DNA of 14,719 nt, from assembly GCA_005879505.1 (NCBI GenBank), contig VBKQ01000279.1, positions 1-14,719 on the forward strand. The letters run 5' to 3'. The DNA comes from Deltaproteobacteria bacterium (GTDB lineage: Bacteria > Myxococcota > Myxococcia > Myxococcales > 40CM-4-68-19). Under the pieces are notes generated by a model. That model searched no databases and was not told where the DNA came from. It saw nothing but the letters and a program-made list of their open reading frames with translations. Numbering within the stretch: position 1 is the first letter of the stretch; each line of letters begins with the position of its first letter. A program made the translations under genes and the position numbers. Positions 7,364-14,719 of this stretch are shown here, piece by piece.

Positions 7364-7423
7364 TTCACGGTAGATAGGGCCAGTTAGATTCAGCCCCGGT
7401 AGCGCCACGCACGCGGGAGAGGG

Positions 7424-8077
7424 ATGCTGGACTTCAAGCACACCGACAGGACGCGGCGGGAATTCGAAAACCTCTCCCTCGAGCACCTGGACGCGCTCTA
7501 CTCGGCCGGCCTGCGCCTGACGAAGAACGAGCGCGACGCCGAGGACCTGGTGCAGGACACGTTCCTGCGCGCCTTCCGCTTCTTCGACAAGTTCGAGCGC
7601 GGCACCAACATGAAGGCGTGGCTCTTCAAGATCCTGACCAACACCTTCATCAACAAATACCGCCGCCGGGTGAAGGAGCGGACGGTCGTCGAGGGCGCCG
7701 CGCGGGAAGCCGGCAACGAGCGCTTCGTCACCCGCGAGCCCACCGAGAGCTCCGCCGATCCCGAACAGTACTTCTTCGACAAGCTGCTCTCCGACGACGT
7801 GATCCGCAGCATCGACCAGCTGCCGATCGACTTCCGGCTGGTGGTGATCCTCGCGGACCTGCAGGAGTTCTCCTACAAGGAGATCGCGGAGATCCTCGAC
7901 TGCCCGGTGGGCACGGTGATGAGCCGCCTCTATCGCGGCCGCAAGCTGCTGCAGAAGAACCTGCTCGAGTATGCCGTCGCGTCCGGGGTGGTCCACGGCA
8001 AGCAGGTCATGGAGCTGGCCGCGGTCGTGGAAGAGGAAGAAGCGGTCGAGCTGCTCGAGTTCAAGAGGCGCGCTTGA
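7424..8077 (+). CDS. ECF-family RNA polymerase sigma factor (RpoE-like)
   Basis: A 217-residue group 4 sigma factor that would direct RNA polymerase to a small regulon. Region 2 is plain: DAEDLVQDTFLRAF (38-51) contacts core, and MKAWLFKILTNTFINKYRRR (63-82) carries the -10 recognition helix. A polar linker (about 90-117) leads to region 4 (about 120-184), with LPIDFRLVVILADLQEFSYKEIAEILDCPVGTV as its HTH (shown in parts: residues 133-152, then 153-165). The protein has about 33 residues beyond region 4, including four consecutive Glu. GGGAGAGGG directly precedes the ATG. The stop overlaps the start of the anti-sigma gene, the normal arrangement for an ECF sigma and its regulator. M. xanthus RpoE1, which I recall as linked to motility, is a possible relative, but orthology is not shown here. 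Confidence 0.95.
   Translation: MLDFKHTDRTRREFENLSLEHLDALYSAGLRLTKNERDAEDLVQDTFLRAFRFFDKFERGTNMKAWLFKILTNTFINKYRRRVKERTVVEGAAREAGNERFVTREPTESSADPEQYFFDKLLSDDVIRSIDQLPIDFRLVVILADLQEFSYKEIAEILDCPVGTVMSRLYRGRKLLQKNLLEYAVASGVVHGKQVMELAAVVEEEEAVELLEFKRRA
8063..8068 (+). promoter_or_regulatory. ribosome binding site of the anti-sigma gene
   Basis: AAGAGG inside the 3' end of the sigma gene, five bases before the TTG at 8074. It supports this unusual start, since no ATG or GTG in this frame lies close enough to keep the zinc-binding N-terminus. Confidence 0.6.
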
Positions 8078-8796
8078 CGCACGAATGCCGCAAGCTCGAG
8101 GAGACGTTCCTCCACGCCTACGTGGACGGCGAGTTCTCGCCCGAGGAAAACGCGGAAGTGAAAGCGCACCTCGCCGAGTGCGCCATGTGCGCGCACGCCG
8201 TCCGCCTGCACCAGAGCTACAAGGCCGCGATGTTGCGCGCCAATGCCACCGCCCCTCACCTCTTCTACGACGACGTCCGCGAGCGGCTTCACCACGAGTC
8301 CGACCACGGCCGCTGGGCCCGCGCCTTCCAGAGGCCGAGCGCGATCGCCGTCGCCGCCGCCTGCGCCGGCGCGGCGCTCTGGTTCCTCGCCGGCGGCCTC
8401 TCGCACCCGCTCTTCTTCTCCGGTCATTCGCTGATCGAGGACGGCGTTGCGCTGCACGCCCGCGCGCTCCCGCTCGACTATCCTTCCAGCGATCCGCGGT
8501 CCGCCCAGCAGTGGCTGGAGGGCAAGCTCGACTTCGGCGTCCACCTCCCTCGCTTCGCGCAAGGTCCGCGGCTGCAGGGCGTCCGGCTCTCGAACGTCCA
8601 CCAGCGGCAAGCGGCGGTCGTCACCTACTCGCTTCCCCAGGCCGACGGCCGCCGCGTCTCGTTGCTGATCGTGGACGATCCGGAGCCGCACCTGCCCGGC
8701 GCTTCGCGGCGCATCGCCGATCGAGAGGTGTGGCTGTCGAGGGCGCGCGGCTTCAACATCGCCTCCTGGCGCAACGACGAGATTGGCGGCCCGTAA
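8074..8796 (+). CDS. zinc-finger membrane anti-sigma factor
   Basis: A 240-residue single-pass anti-sigma factor expected to hold the upstream ECF sigma at the membrane. The cytoplasmic part contains a ZAS zinc motif, HLAECAMC (His32, Cys36, Cys39; HX3CX2C), with Cys5 as the likely fourth ligand, within a zf-HC2-like domain (about 1-50). A transmembrane helix runs over residues 89-108. The outer domain (about 110-240) contains GVHLPRF, a LQGVRLSNVHQRQAAVVTY stretch and ends near GFNIASWRND. I have seen this strand pattern in many proteobacterial anti-sigma factors, where it probably senses envelope stress. Translation starts at TTG 8074, whose last two bases form the first two of the sigma TGA (TTGA overlap), so the two proteins are made together. 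The signal sensed is unknown. Confidence 0.9.
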   Translation: MTHECRKLEETFLHAYVDGEFSPEENAEVKAHLAECAMCAHAVRLHQSYKAAMLRANATAPHLFYDDVRERLHHESDHGRWARAFQRPSAIAVAAACAGAALWFLAGGLSHPLFFSGHSLIEDGVALHARALPLDYPSSDPRSAQQWLEGKLDFGVHLPRFAQGPRLQGVRLSNVHQRQAAVVTYSLPQADGRRVSLLIVDDPEPHLPGASRRIADREVWLSRARGFNIASWRNDEIGGP

Positions 8797-8826
8797 ACTT
8801 TCATAGCCCCCACGATCGGGCGCCGC

Positions 8827-10125
8827 GTGTCCAAACGAATCCTCCTCATCGATTCCGACGAAGGTTTCGCGAAGGGGCTGTCCAGCGCGATCAAGGCGCG
8901 AGGTTTCGCGGCCACCCTGGCGACCAACAGCGAGCAGGGGATGTCGCTCGCCAAGAAGGACAACCCCGATCTGATCGTCGTGTGCGTGGAGGCGCAGCCT
9001 ACCAACGGGTACATGCTCTGCACCCGGCTGAAGAAAGACGATCAGCTCAAGGACATCCCGGTCATCCTCACCTCCGCCAACGCGACGCCGGACAGCTTCG
9101 AGAAGCACAAGAAGCTGAAGACGCGCGCGGAGGAGTACCTGATCAAGCCGTTCGCGCCCCAAGCGATGCTGGAGAAAGCGTCGCAGCTGCTCGGCGTGAA
9201 GCTCGCTCCCGAGCAGCAGGGCGAATCGGTCGGGGAGGCGTTCGCGCTCGGCGACCTGGAGGGCGGCGAGGACGAGCCCATCTCGCTCTCGGCGGCGGAC
9301 GTGGCCGAGGCTCGCAGCGCGCTCACCGAGGATCCGCTGGTGGTCGACGAGGTGGAGGAGGTCGTCGAGATCCAGGAGGAAGCAGGCGGCGACGACGAGC
9401 TGGAGATGTTCGACAAGGCGTTCGATTCGCTGGGGTCTGCCGGCGGACAGCCGGTCCCGAGCAGCACGACGCGGTTCGCGGAGGGCCAGGGCGGCAATGC
9501 GGAGGAGGTGGAGCTGAGGGCGCTCAAGGAGCCCACCGAGCTCAGCGCGCCCGACGACGACGACGTGCTCCGCTCGCTGGATCAGCACGAACCGGTTTCG
9601 GCACCGCCGCCGCGCGCCACCAAGGCGGAGAAACCGGACAAGGAGGTCCTCCGCCTCAAGCAGCAGTTGAAGGCGAAGGACGAGGAGCTGGAGGAGCTGC
9701 AGGAACAGGCCCGGCAGCTCAAGGACGATGCCGTGAAGCGCGAGGCGGCGGCAAAGACGCTGCAGCAGCGGGCGGACGCGCTGGCGACTGCGGCGAAGAA
9801 GCTGGAGCGCGACAAGGGCGGGTCGGACGAGTTGAAGACGCGGATGAAGCAGCTGGAGAAGGAGCTGGAGTCGGCGCGCGCGGAGTTGAGCGCCGTCACC
9901 GGCGAGAAGGACCTGCTCGCGGAGGAACGCGACGAGCTGAAGAAGCAGCTGGAGGAGTCGCAGGCGAGCGGGGGGCAGAACGAGGACCGCGCGGTGAAAG
10001 CGTACGCGAGGATCAAGAACGCGGAGAAGCTGCGCGAGAAGGCGCGCAAGGCGCTGGAGATTGCGCTGCAGCTCCTCGAGACGGCCTCCGAGCACGAGGA
10101 CGACGAATCGGAGAAGTCTGCGTAG
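8827..10125 (+). CDS. FrzS/AglZ-like pseudo-receiver and coiled-coil protein
   Basis: A 432-residue protein. Residues 1-125 form a response-regulator receiver fold: LLIDSDEG carries the acidic pair (Asp9, Asp11), and Lys114 of IKPF is present. Aligning NPDLIVVCVEAQPTNGY with normal receivers puts Cys53 where the phosphorylated Asp should be, so standard phosphorylation is not expected. The FEKHKKLKTRAEEYLIKPF region strongly recalls the pseudo-receivers of the M. xanthus motility proteins FrzS and AglZ. An acidic linker (about 126-265) follows, then a long heptad-rich coiled coil (about 270-420) ending REKARKALEIALQLLE. FrzS and AglZ share this architecture but are longer. It starts with GTG at 8827, giving the family's MSKRILL-type N-terminus; the ribosome site is weak. 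Only 30 bases separate it from the anti-sigma gene, so the three genes may be co-transcribed. A polar-localisation or motility role is inference. Confidence 0.85.
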   Translation: MSKRILLIDSDEGFAKGLSSAIKARGFAATLATNSEQGMSLAKKDNPDLIVVCVEAQPTNGYMLCTRLKKDDQLKDIPVILTSANATPDSFEKHKKLKTRAEEYLIKPFAPQAMLEKASQLLGVKLAPEQQGESVGEAFALGDLEGGEDEPISLSAADVAEARSALTEDPLVVDEVEEVVEIQEEAGGDDELEMFDKAFDSLGSAGGQPVPSSTTRFAEGQGGNAEEVELRALKEPTELSAPDDDDVLRSLDQHEPVSAPPPRATKAEKPDKEVLRLKQQLKAKDEELEELQEQARQLKDDAVKREAAAKTLQQRADALATAAKKLERDKGGSDELKTRMKQLEKELESARAELSAVTGEKDLLAEERDELKKQLEESQASGGQNEDRAVKAYARIKNAEKLREKARKALEIALQLLETASEHEDDESEKSA

Positions 10126-10130
10126 TCGCG

Positions 10131-10162
10131 GCCGCCAAAGGCGGCTCAGCGACTATTGTTTT
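10131..10162 (+). terminator. possible weak terminator after the FrzS-like gene
   Basis: A GCCGCC-AAA-GGCGGC hairpin starts five bases after the stop. The nearest T-run (TGTTTT, ending at 10162) is about 11 bases beyond the stem, so it is a poor intrinsic terminator. The 63-base convergent gap holds nothing else. Confidence 0.3.
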
Positions 10163-10188
10163 AGGCTGTACAGGTATTGAGATGCGCT

Positions 10189-11373
10189 TTAGCCATCCAC
10201 CCCGCCCTTTTTCTCCAGCAGCTTCTTGGCGGCGTTGGCGAGTCCCTGGGGGACGTTCTTGTTCTTGGCGACCGCCTTGACTTCGGCCATGCGGAGGCCG
10301 GAGAGGAAGCGCATCGAGACGCCGACGGGAGTCTTCGGGTTGTTGATGAGGTTGAGCTTGATCTGATAGTTCTTCATCAACTGCCGATTATTGTAAATAT
10401 ATTGCAAGACTTCCATCGGCGCGGTGCGGGAGAGGGCCACCTTCGCGATCTCGCCGTCGGTGATCCGAGCAGACTGCATCACGGCCAGCTGCACCAGCTT
10501 GTTCGGGTCGCGCAAGAGGATGTTGCGGACTTCGCGGTTCCCCTTCTTGTTGGCCCACTCGATCTTCTTGGCGACGCCGAGCGTCATGATCTGTTGCGCG
10601 ATGGAGAGCTTCTTCTGCTCCCCCGCCTTCTCCTCCGCGCTGCCGGGCGCCACCGGCTTCTCCTCGGCGCCGTCCGGACCGGTCGCGCCCATCTGTTCCA
10701 GCGCGGCCTCCGCCTTCGCCTCCGCAGCCTGCTGCTGCGCGGCGACTTTCTTCGCCAGCTCCTCGTCCTGAGCGGATCCGCCGTGAACGCGGCGGCGGGC
10801 GGCGCGGAAGGCAGGCAGATCCTCCAGCAGGAGGCCCGAACGCACACAGAAGTCGCAGACGTTGTCGACGGTGCTCGGCCGCGTTGCCGGGTTGTTGGCC
10901 AGCGCCCGGACGATGTCCGAATGGCGCAGCATGCGCAGCTGGTTCTGGGCGACGATCTCGAGGATGCGCTCGGTCGCGCCGACGGTGATCTTCTGGATCG
11001 CGGTATCCGGGGTGCTGGAGTTCAGCACCAGCATCTCCACGTATTCGTCCTTGGCGGCGAAGAGTTCCGCGTAATAATCGAGCACCGGCGGGTCGATCGT
11101 CTCGTCGCGCAGCGCCACCGAGAGGATCCGATCGGGGAGGCCCGAAGAGCTTTTCGCTGCCGTCTCGCGCACGCCCGCCTCGGCGTCGAAGGTCAGCATG
11201 AACAGCGCGGTGACCATCTCCTTCGGCCCCATCGGGACCAGCGCCTTGGCGCCCATCATGCGCAGGGGGAGGGGCGCCTTGGGATCGACGTGCTTCTGGA
11301 AGTTGGCGGGCAGCGCCGAGAGGGCCACCGGGCACGCGGCTGCGGGCGCGGCTGCGGCCTGGGCTTCGCTCAT
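10189..11373 (-). CDS. HEAT/LRV-like helical-repeat protein, unknown function
   Basis: A 394-residue cytoplasmic protein without signal peptide or membrane helix. Two all-helical repeat regions (about 35-195 and 265-385) flank an Ala/Glu/Lys-rich linker (about 200-255). Both contain recurring turns of the form N-P/N-x-T/L-P: LVLNSSTPDTAI, ALANNPATRPSTV, ILLRDPNKLVQLAV, LINNPKTPVGVS and AKNKNVPQGLAN, suggesting HEAT or leucine-rich-repeat-variant helical pairs. The C-terminal block, with NREVRNILLRDPNK and MKNYQIKLNLINNPKTP, resembles uncharacterised proteins I associate with myxobacteria and Geobacter; I know of no function. The start is ATG 11373, chosen because GAGGAG lies six bases upstream; the frame stays open to 11460, but that part overlaps the TPR gene. 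It is the last gene of the nadC-birA-coaX-TPR unit, 14 bases after the TPR stop. A 21-base AT-rich codon cluster occurs near its 3' end. Confidence 0.85.
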   Translation of the reverse strand: MSEAQAAAAPAAACPVALSALPANFQKHVDPKAPLPLRMMGAKALVPMGPKEMVTALFMLTFDAEAGVRETAAKSSSGLPDRILSVALRDETIDPPVLDYYAELFAAKDEYVEMLVLNSSTPDTAIQKITVGATERILEIVAQNQLRMLRHSDIVRALANNPATRPSTVDNVCDFCVRSGLLLEDLPAFRAARRRVHGGSAQDEELAKKVAAQQQAAEAKAEAALEQMGATGPDGAEEKPVAPGSAEEKAGEQKKLSIAQQIMTLGVAKKIEWANKKGNREVRNILLRDPNKLVQLAVMQSARITDGEIAKVALSRTAPMEVLQYIYNNRQLMKNYQIKLNLINNPKTPVGVSMRFLSGLRMAEVKAVAKNKNVPQGLANAAKKLLEKKGGVDG

Positions 11374-11379
11374 GTGCGG

Positions 11380-11385
11380 CTCCTC
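11380..11385 (-). promoter_or_regulatory. ribosome binding site of the helical-repeat gene
   Basis: GAGGAG six bases before ATG 11373. It decides for this start over the in-frame upstream codon at 11460. Confidence 0.85.
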
Positions 11386-11387
11386 GC

Positions 11388-12022
11388 TCAGGCTTCCGGT
11401 TGGGCGAGCGGATCGAGGCGCTCGCGCCTGGACCACTTCCAGGTGAGCTTGCCGATCCACTTGTTGAGGAAGAAGCTGCGGGGCAGCCAGGGAATGGGCG
11501 GCGGCCGCCGCAGCCCGAGCGCGGCGAACTCCGCGGTCACCCGCGGGTCGTCGGGCGACAGCTCCATCGCCTTGCGCAGCGCGCGAACCGCCTGCTCCTT
11601 GTTGCGCGTGACGACCAGCGCGCGCGCCATGTTCACCAGCGTCTCGGTCGTCTGCAGCCCGCGGCGCAGCGCTTCCTCGCAGAAGCGGATGCCACGCTGC
11701 CGATCCCCTTCCACCAGCACCAGCGTGAGCCCGTAGTTGGAGAGCACCCGCGGATCGTTGAGGTTGCGCCGCCAGGCTTTCTCGAAGATCTCGTGCGCCG
11801 CGCGAGGATCGAGATCGAGCAGCGAGCGGCCTTCGTCGAGGATCCGGTCGACGTCGCCGCGGTGGACCAGCGCGCCCGGAGGCGGAGGCGCGATGGTCGG
11901 CCGCGGCGCGTTGGCCAAAGGCTGTGACCGCGGCGTCACGCGCACGGTCGCCCGCAGGGCATCCAGCTCGGACGGCGTGGCGCCACGCGGCAGCTCTGGC
12001 CTATCGTCGTCGTTCTCCGGCA

Positions 12023-12023
<1 letters not shown>
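11388..12023 (-). CDS. small TPR-repeat protein
   Basis: A 211-residue cytoplasmic protein. The first 50 residues are polar and Pro-rich (APPPPGALV) and probably disordered. Residues about 55-165 form roughly three TPR-like helix pairs: AHEIFEKAWRRNLNDPRVLSNYG, given here as residues 76-98, then an EGDRQRGIRFCEEALRRG unit, then NKEQAVRALRKAMELSPDDP. After the repeats comes a conserved-looking PPPIPWLPRSFFLNKWIGKL segment (174-193), which I have seen at the end of similar deltaproteobacterial TPR proteins, and a basic end. A role in protein-protein interaction is implied by the repeat only; the partner is unknown. Its ATG shares the A of the coaX TGA (TGATG), indicating translational coupling. 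The same frame is open well upstream, but that part is antisense-free overlap with coaX and birA in another frame and not used. Confidence 0.85.
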
Positions 12024-12796
<773 letters not shown>

Positions 12797-12803
12797 CGGG
12801 TGC

Positions 12804-12833
12804 AGTATCGGGAGCGATGCAAGCTGGCGTCAA
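12804..12833 (-). promoter_or_regulatory. candidate promoter for a leaderless coaX transcript
   Basis: Read on the minus strand: TTGACG (12833-12828), 18 bases, GATACT (12809-12804), then seven bases to the coaX ATG. Transcription would start at or next to the start codon. It lies in the 59-base gap between birA and coaX. The -35 matches 5/6 and the -10 matches 4/6 of consensus. Confidence 0.4.
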
Positions 12834-12855
12834 TCTTCCTTGCACCGACGGTCGC

Positions 12856-13881
12856 CTACAGCAACGTGCAGTGCTCCACGTCGCCCGCCAGCACCCGCAC
12901 AAGGGCGCCGCGGCCCGTGCGCACCAGTAGCGCGCCGTCTTCCGCCAGATCGACCGCGTCGCCTTCGATGGGGTCGGCGCCGGTGATGCGCACCCTTCGA
13001 CCGAGCGTGCTGGAAAGCTCGCGCCAGCGATCCGCGACGGGGCCGAACCCTTCCGTCTCGTGCAGGCTGAGCCACTCCTCGATGTGCTCGAGCAGGCGCG
13101 CGCACACCAGCGGGCGCGGCTGCCGTTCGCCGCTCTCGAGGAGCAGGCTGGTCGCCACCGGCCGCAGCTCTTCGGGAAAGTCGTGCATCTGCAGCGAGAC
13201 GTTGACGCCCACGCCGAGCACCGCATGGCGCACGCGATCCGGTTCCGCGCGCAGCTCGGTGAGCAGACCGGCGATCTTGCGCCCCTTGCACTCGACGTCG
13301 TTGGGCCACTTGATCCGGGCGCTGCCCGCGCCCATCTCGCGCGCCGCCTCCGCCGCGGCCACCGCGGCCGCGATGGTGATCTCCGGCGCGCGGGCGGGCG
13401 CGATTGCGGGCCGCAGCACCACGGAGAACGTCAGCGCCTTGCCGCGCGGCGCGACCCAGCTGCGGCCGCGTCGGCCTCGCCCGCGCGTCTGGAAGTCCGC
13501 GACCACGACCTCGCCGTGCAGGGCCCCGGCTTCCGCCAGGCGGTGGGCCTCGTCGTTGGTCGACTCCACCTCCTCGAAATAGTGGATCTTGCGGCCCAGC
13601 TCGCCGCTCGCGAGCAACGGAGCGATCTGCGCATCTCCGAGCTGGTCCGGGATTTCCACCAGCCGGTAGCCCAGACCGCCGCGGGTGTGGATGACATAGC
13701 CGCGAGCGCGGAGCGAGTCGATGCGCTTGAGCAGCTCGGCCCGCGGCACGTCCAGCTTGTCGCAGAGGACGCCGCCCGCGACGAAGTCGTCGGCGCATTC
13801 GAGCAGCAGGGCGAGGACGATCGCGTCCTGATGGAGATCGGTCCAATGGCTGTCACCCGCCGTGGCGACGGGCGACGGCAT
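12856..13881 (-). CDS. birA: biotin-[acetyl-CoA-carboxylase] ligase with HTH domain (BirA type)
   Basis: A 341-residue biotin protein ligase, which activates biotin with ATP and attaches it to the biotin carrier protein of acetyl-CoA carboxylase. The N-terminal 17-75 region is a winged HTH (DKLDVPRAELLKRIDSLRARG and the wing GGLGYRL), so it is the two-domain form that can also act as a biotin-responsive repressor. The catalytic domain has ESTND (106-110), the biotinyl-AMP loop GRGRRGR (134-140), KWPND (191-195), the GRKIAGLLTE strand and GVGVNVS. The small C-terminal domain is present. ATG 13881 is chosen because GGAGGG lies six bases upstream; TTG 13884 directly before it is possible. The ATG overlaps the nadC stop by one base (TGATG). 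No biotin operator was recognised in the window. Confidence 0.95.
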   Translation of the reverse strand: MPSPVATAGDSHWTDLHQDAIVLALLLECADDFVAGGVLCDKLDVPRAELLKRIDSLRARGYVIHTRGGLGYRLVEIPDQLGDAQIAPLLASGELGRKIHYFEEVESTNDEAHRLAEAGALHGEVVVADFQTRGRGRRGRSWVAPRGKALTFSVVLRPAIAPARAPEITIAAAVAAAEAAREMGAGSARIKWPNDVECKGRKIAGLLTELRAEPDRVRHAVLGVGVNVSLQMHDFPEELRPVATSLLLESGERQPRPLVCARLLEHIEEWLSLHETEGFGPVADRWRELSSTLGRRVRITGADPIEGDAVDLAEDGALLVRTGRGALVRVLAGDVEHCTLL

Positions 13882-14719
13882 CAAGCGCCCTCCACCATCA
13901 GGCTGAGGTCCACGGCTGGAGCTGAGTGCGTCAGGGCGCCCACCGATACGTAGTCTACCCCGGTCTCCGCCACGCGCGGGAGCCGGTCCAGCGTCATGCC
14001 TCCGCTTGCCTCCACCGGAACACGTCCGCGGACCTGCTGGACGGCCTTGCGCAGCTCGTCATCGTCCAGGTTGTCGAGGAGCAGCATGTCGGCGCCCGCC
14101 TCGAGCGCTTCCTCGATCTGCTGCGGCGTGCTCACCTCGGCCTCGACCTTGAGCAAGGGATGCGCCTGCGCCCGCGCGCGGCGCACCGCCTCACCGATGC
14201 CGCCGGCCGCCGCGGCATGATTGTCCTTGACCAGGATGCCGTCGAACAGCGCCCCGCGGTGGTTGAATCCACCGCCCGCGCGAACCGCGGCCTTCTCCAG
14301 CTCCCGCATCCCTGGAGTCGTCTTCCTCGTGTCGAGCAGCCGGATCTTCGTCCCGGCGAGAGCCTGCGCGTAGCGCCGGGTGAGCGTCGCGACGCCGCAC
14401 AGGCGCATCAGGAGATTCAGCGCGGTGCGCTCGCCGGTGAGGATGGCGCGCAGCGACCCGCGCACGCGCAGGATGCCCTCGCCGGGACTGGCGGCGTCCG
14501 ACTCCCCGGCGAGCGCCTCCAGCTCGCACCCCGGATCGAGCGCGCGGAACACCCGCGCCGCGGCGGAGATGCCCGATACGATCAGGGGCTCCTTGGCGAA
14601 GATCAGCGCGCTGCCGCGGGCCAAAGGAGGGACGCAGGCCTCGGCGGTGCGATCGCCGGGGCCGACGTCCTCCTCGAGCGCGAGCGCGATCAGCCGCCCG
14701 ACAGCATCGCCCGGGCGGC
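13881..14719 (-). CDS. nadC: nicotinate-nucleotide diphosphorylase (carboxylating), 5' end outside window
   Basis: Quinolinate phosphoribosyltransferase, which turns quinolinate and PRPP into nicotinate mononucleotide in de novo NAD synthesis. About 279 residues are visible. The first ones (RLIALALEEDVGPGDRTAEA) match the usual N-terminus just after the start, so only a few residues are missing beyond 14719. Family landmarks are RTALNLLMRLCGVATLT, the PRPP/substrate segment DTRKTTPGMRELEKAAVRAGGG (the first 8 residues being most conserved), HRGALFDGILVKDNH, an EAEV strand, LLLDN, and EASGGM followed by GVDYVSVGALTHS near the end. A TTG at 14624 lies in frame but would delete the N-terminal substrate-entry domain, so it is rejected as the start. 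It is the most upstream visible gene of the cofactor operon and couples to birA. Confidence 0.96.
   Translation of the reverse strand, partial: RPGDAVGRLIALALEEDVGPGDRTAEACVPPLARGSALIFAKEPLIVSGISAAARVFRALDPGCELEALAGESDAASPGEGILRVRGSLRAILTGERTALNLLMRLCGVATLTRRYAQALAGTKIRLLDTRKTTPGMRELEKAAVRAGGGFNHRGALFDGILVKDNHAAAAGGIGEAVRRARAQAHPLLKVEAEVSTPQQIEEALEAGADMLLLDNLDDDELRKAVQQVRGRVPVEASGGMTLDRLPRVAETGVDYVSVGALTHSAPAVDLSLMVEGA
13888..13893 (-). promoter_or_regulatory. ribosome binding site of birA
   Basis: GGAGGG inside the 3' end of nadC, six bases before ATG 13881. It favours that ATG over the TTG three bases earlier. Confidence 0.75.

Noticed and set aside
5312..7387. Long plus-strand open frame over the radical SAM gene and into ald
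   Set aside because: It is antisense to one well-supported gene and out of frame with another. The product is Arg/Pro-rich low-complexity sequence typical of high-GC shadow frames.
7269..7423. An intrinsic terminator or small gene between ald and the sigma gene
   Set aside because: No stable hairpin with a T-run was found after the ald stop, and no short frame has a convincing ribosome site.
7930..10095. Very long open frame on the minus strand (over 700 codons), Leu/Arg-rich
   Set aside because: It is antisense to the sigma, anti-sigma and FrzS-like genes. Its composition is the mirror of the GC-rich coiled-coil codons, and no domain or ribosome site is visible.
13881..14624. nadC starting at the TTG at 14624
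   Set aside because: The conserved NadC N-terminal sequence continues in frame to the window edge, so the gene is cut by the window, not short.

Overview
The window is GC-rich (roughly two thirds G+C by eye) and densely coded, with short intergenic gaps and 14 supported genes, two of them cut by the window edges. The mix of an ECF sigma/anti-sigma pair, a FrzS/AglZ-type pseudo-receiver coiled-coil protein, a repeat protein of a type I associate with myxobacteria and Geobacter, a lipoprotein subtilase and several outer-membrane barrel proteins points to a member of the Myxococcota (former Deltaproteobacteria). Genus cannot be fixed from the sequence alone. No tRNA, rRNA, CRISPR array, insertion sequence or phage gene was seen, and no gap longer than 300 bases lacks a gene.

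Left part (1-3180, all minus): an apparent operon read as RlmI-type rRNA methyltransferase, alpha/beta hydrolase and S8 subtilisin-like lipoprotein protease. The protease runs off the left edge. Divergent from it at 3298 is a small outer-membrane beta-barrel protein (+), closed by a clear intrinsic terminator. It converges on a minus-strand pair: an orphan radical SAM protein (4940-6031) followed by a two-domain exported protein with a barrel-like C-terminus (3910-4845).

Centre (6144-10125, plus): alanine dehydrogenase with its own sigma-70-like promoter and an overlapping dyad. Next comes a probable three-gene unit of ECF sigma factor, membrane anti-sigma factor (TTG start overlapping the sigma stop) and a FrzS/AglZ-like protein whose receiver domain has Cys where the phospho-accepting Asp should be. 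GGAAY-N16/17-SGTT elements sit upstream of both the sigma gene and the 3298 barrel gene, so the sigma factor may drive itself and an envelope target. This is an inference.

Right part (10189-14719, minus): a tightly coupled cofactor operon in the order nadC (5' end outside the window), birA, coaX, a small TPR protein and a HEAT/LRV-like helical-repeat protein. nadC-birA and coaX-TPR each join through a TGATG overlap. The first three genes serve NAD, biotinylation and CoA synthesis; the roles of the last two are unknown. coaX also has a candidate promoter placed so that its transcript would be leaderless.

Most of the window is ordinary housekeeping. The parts most deserving follow-up are the sigma/anti-sigma/pseudo-receiver module, the orphan radical SAM protein and the helical-repeat protein.
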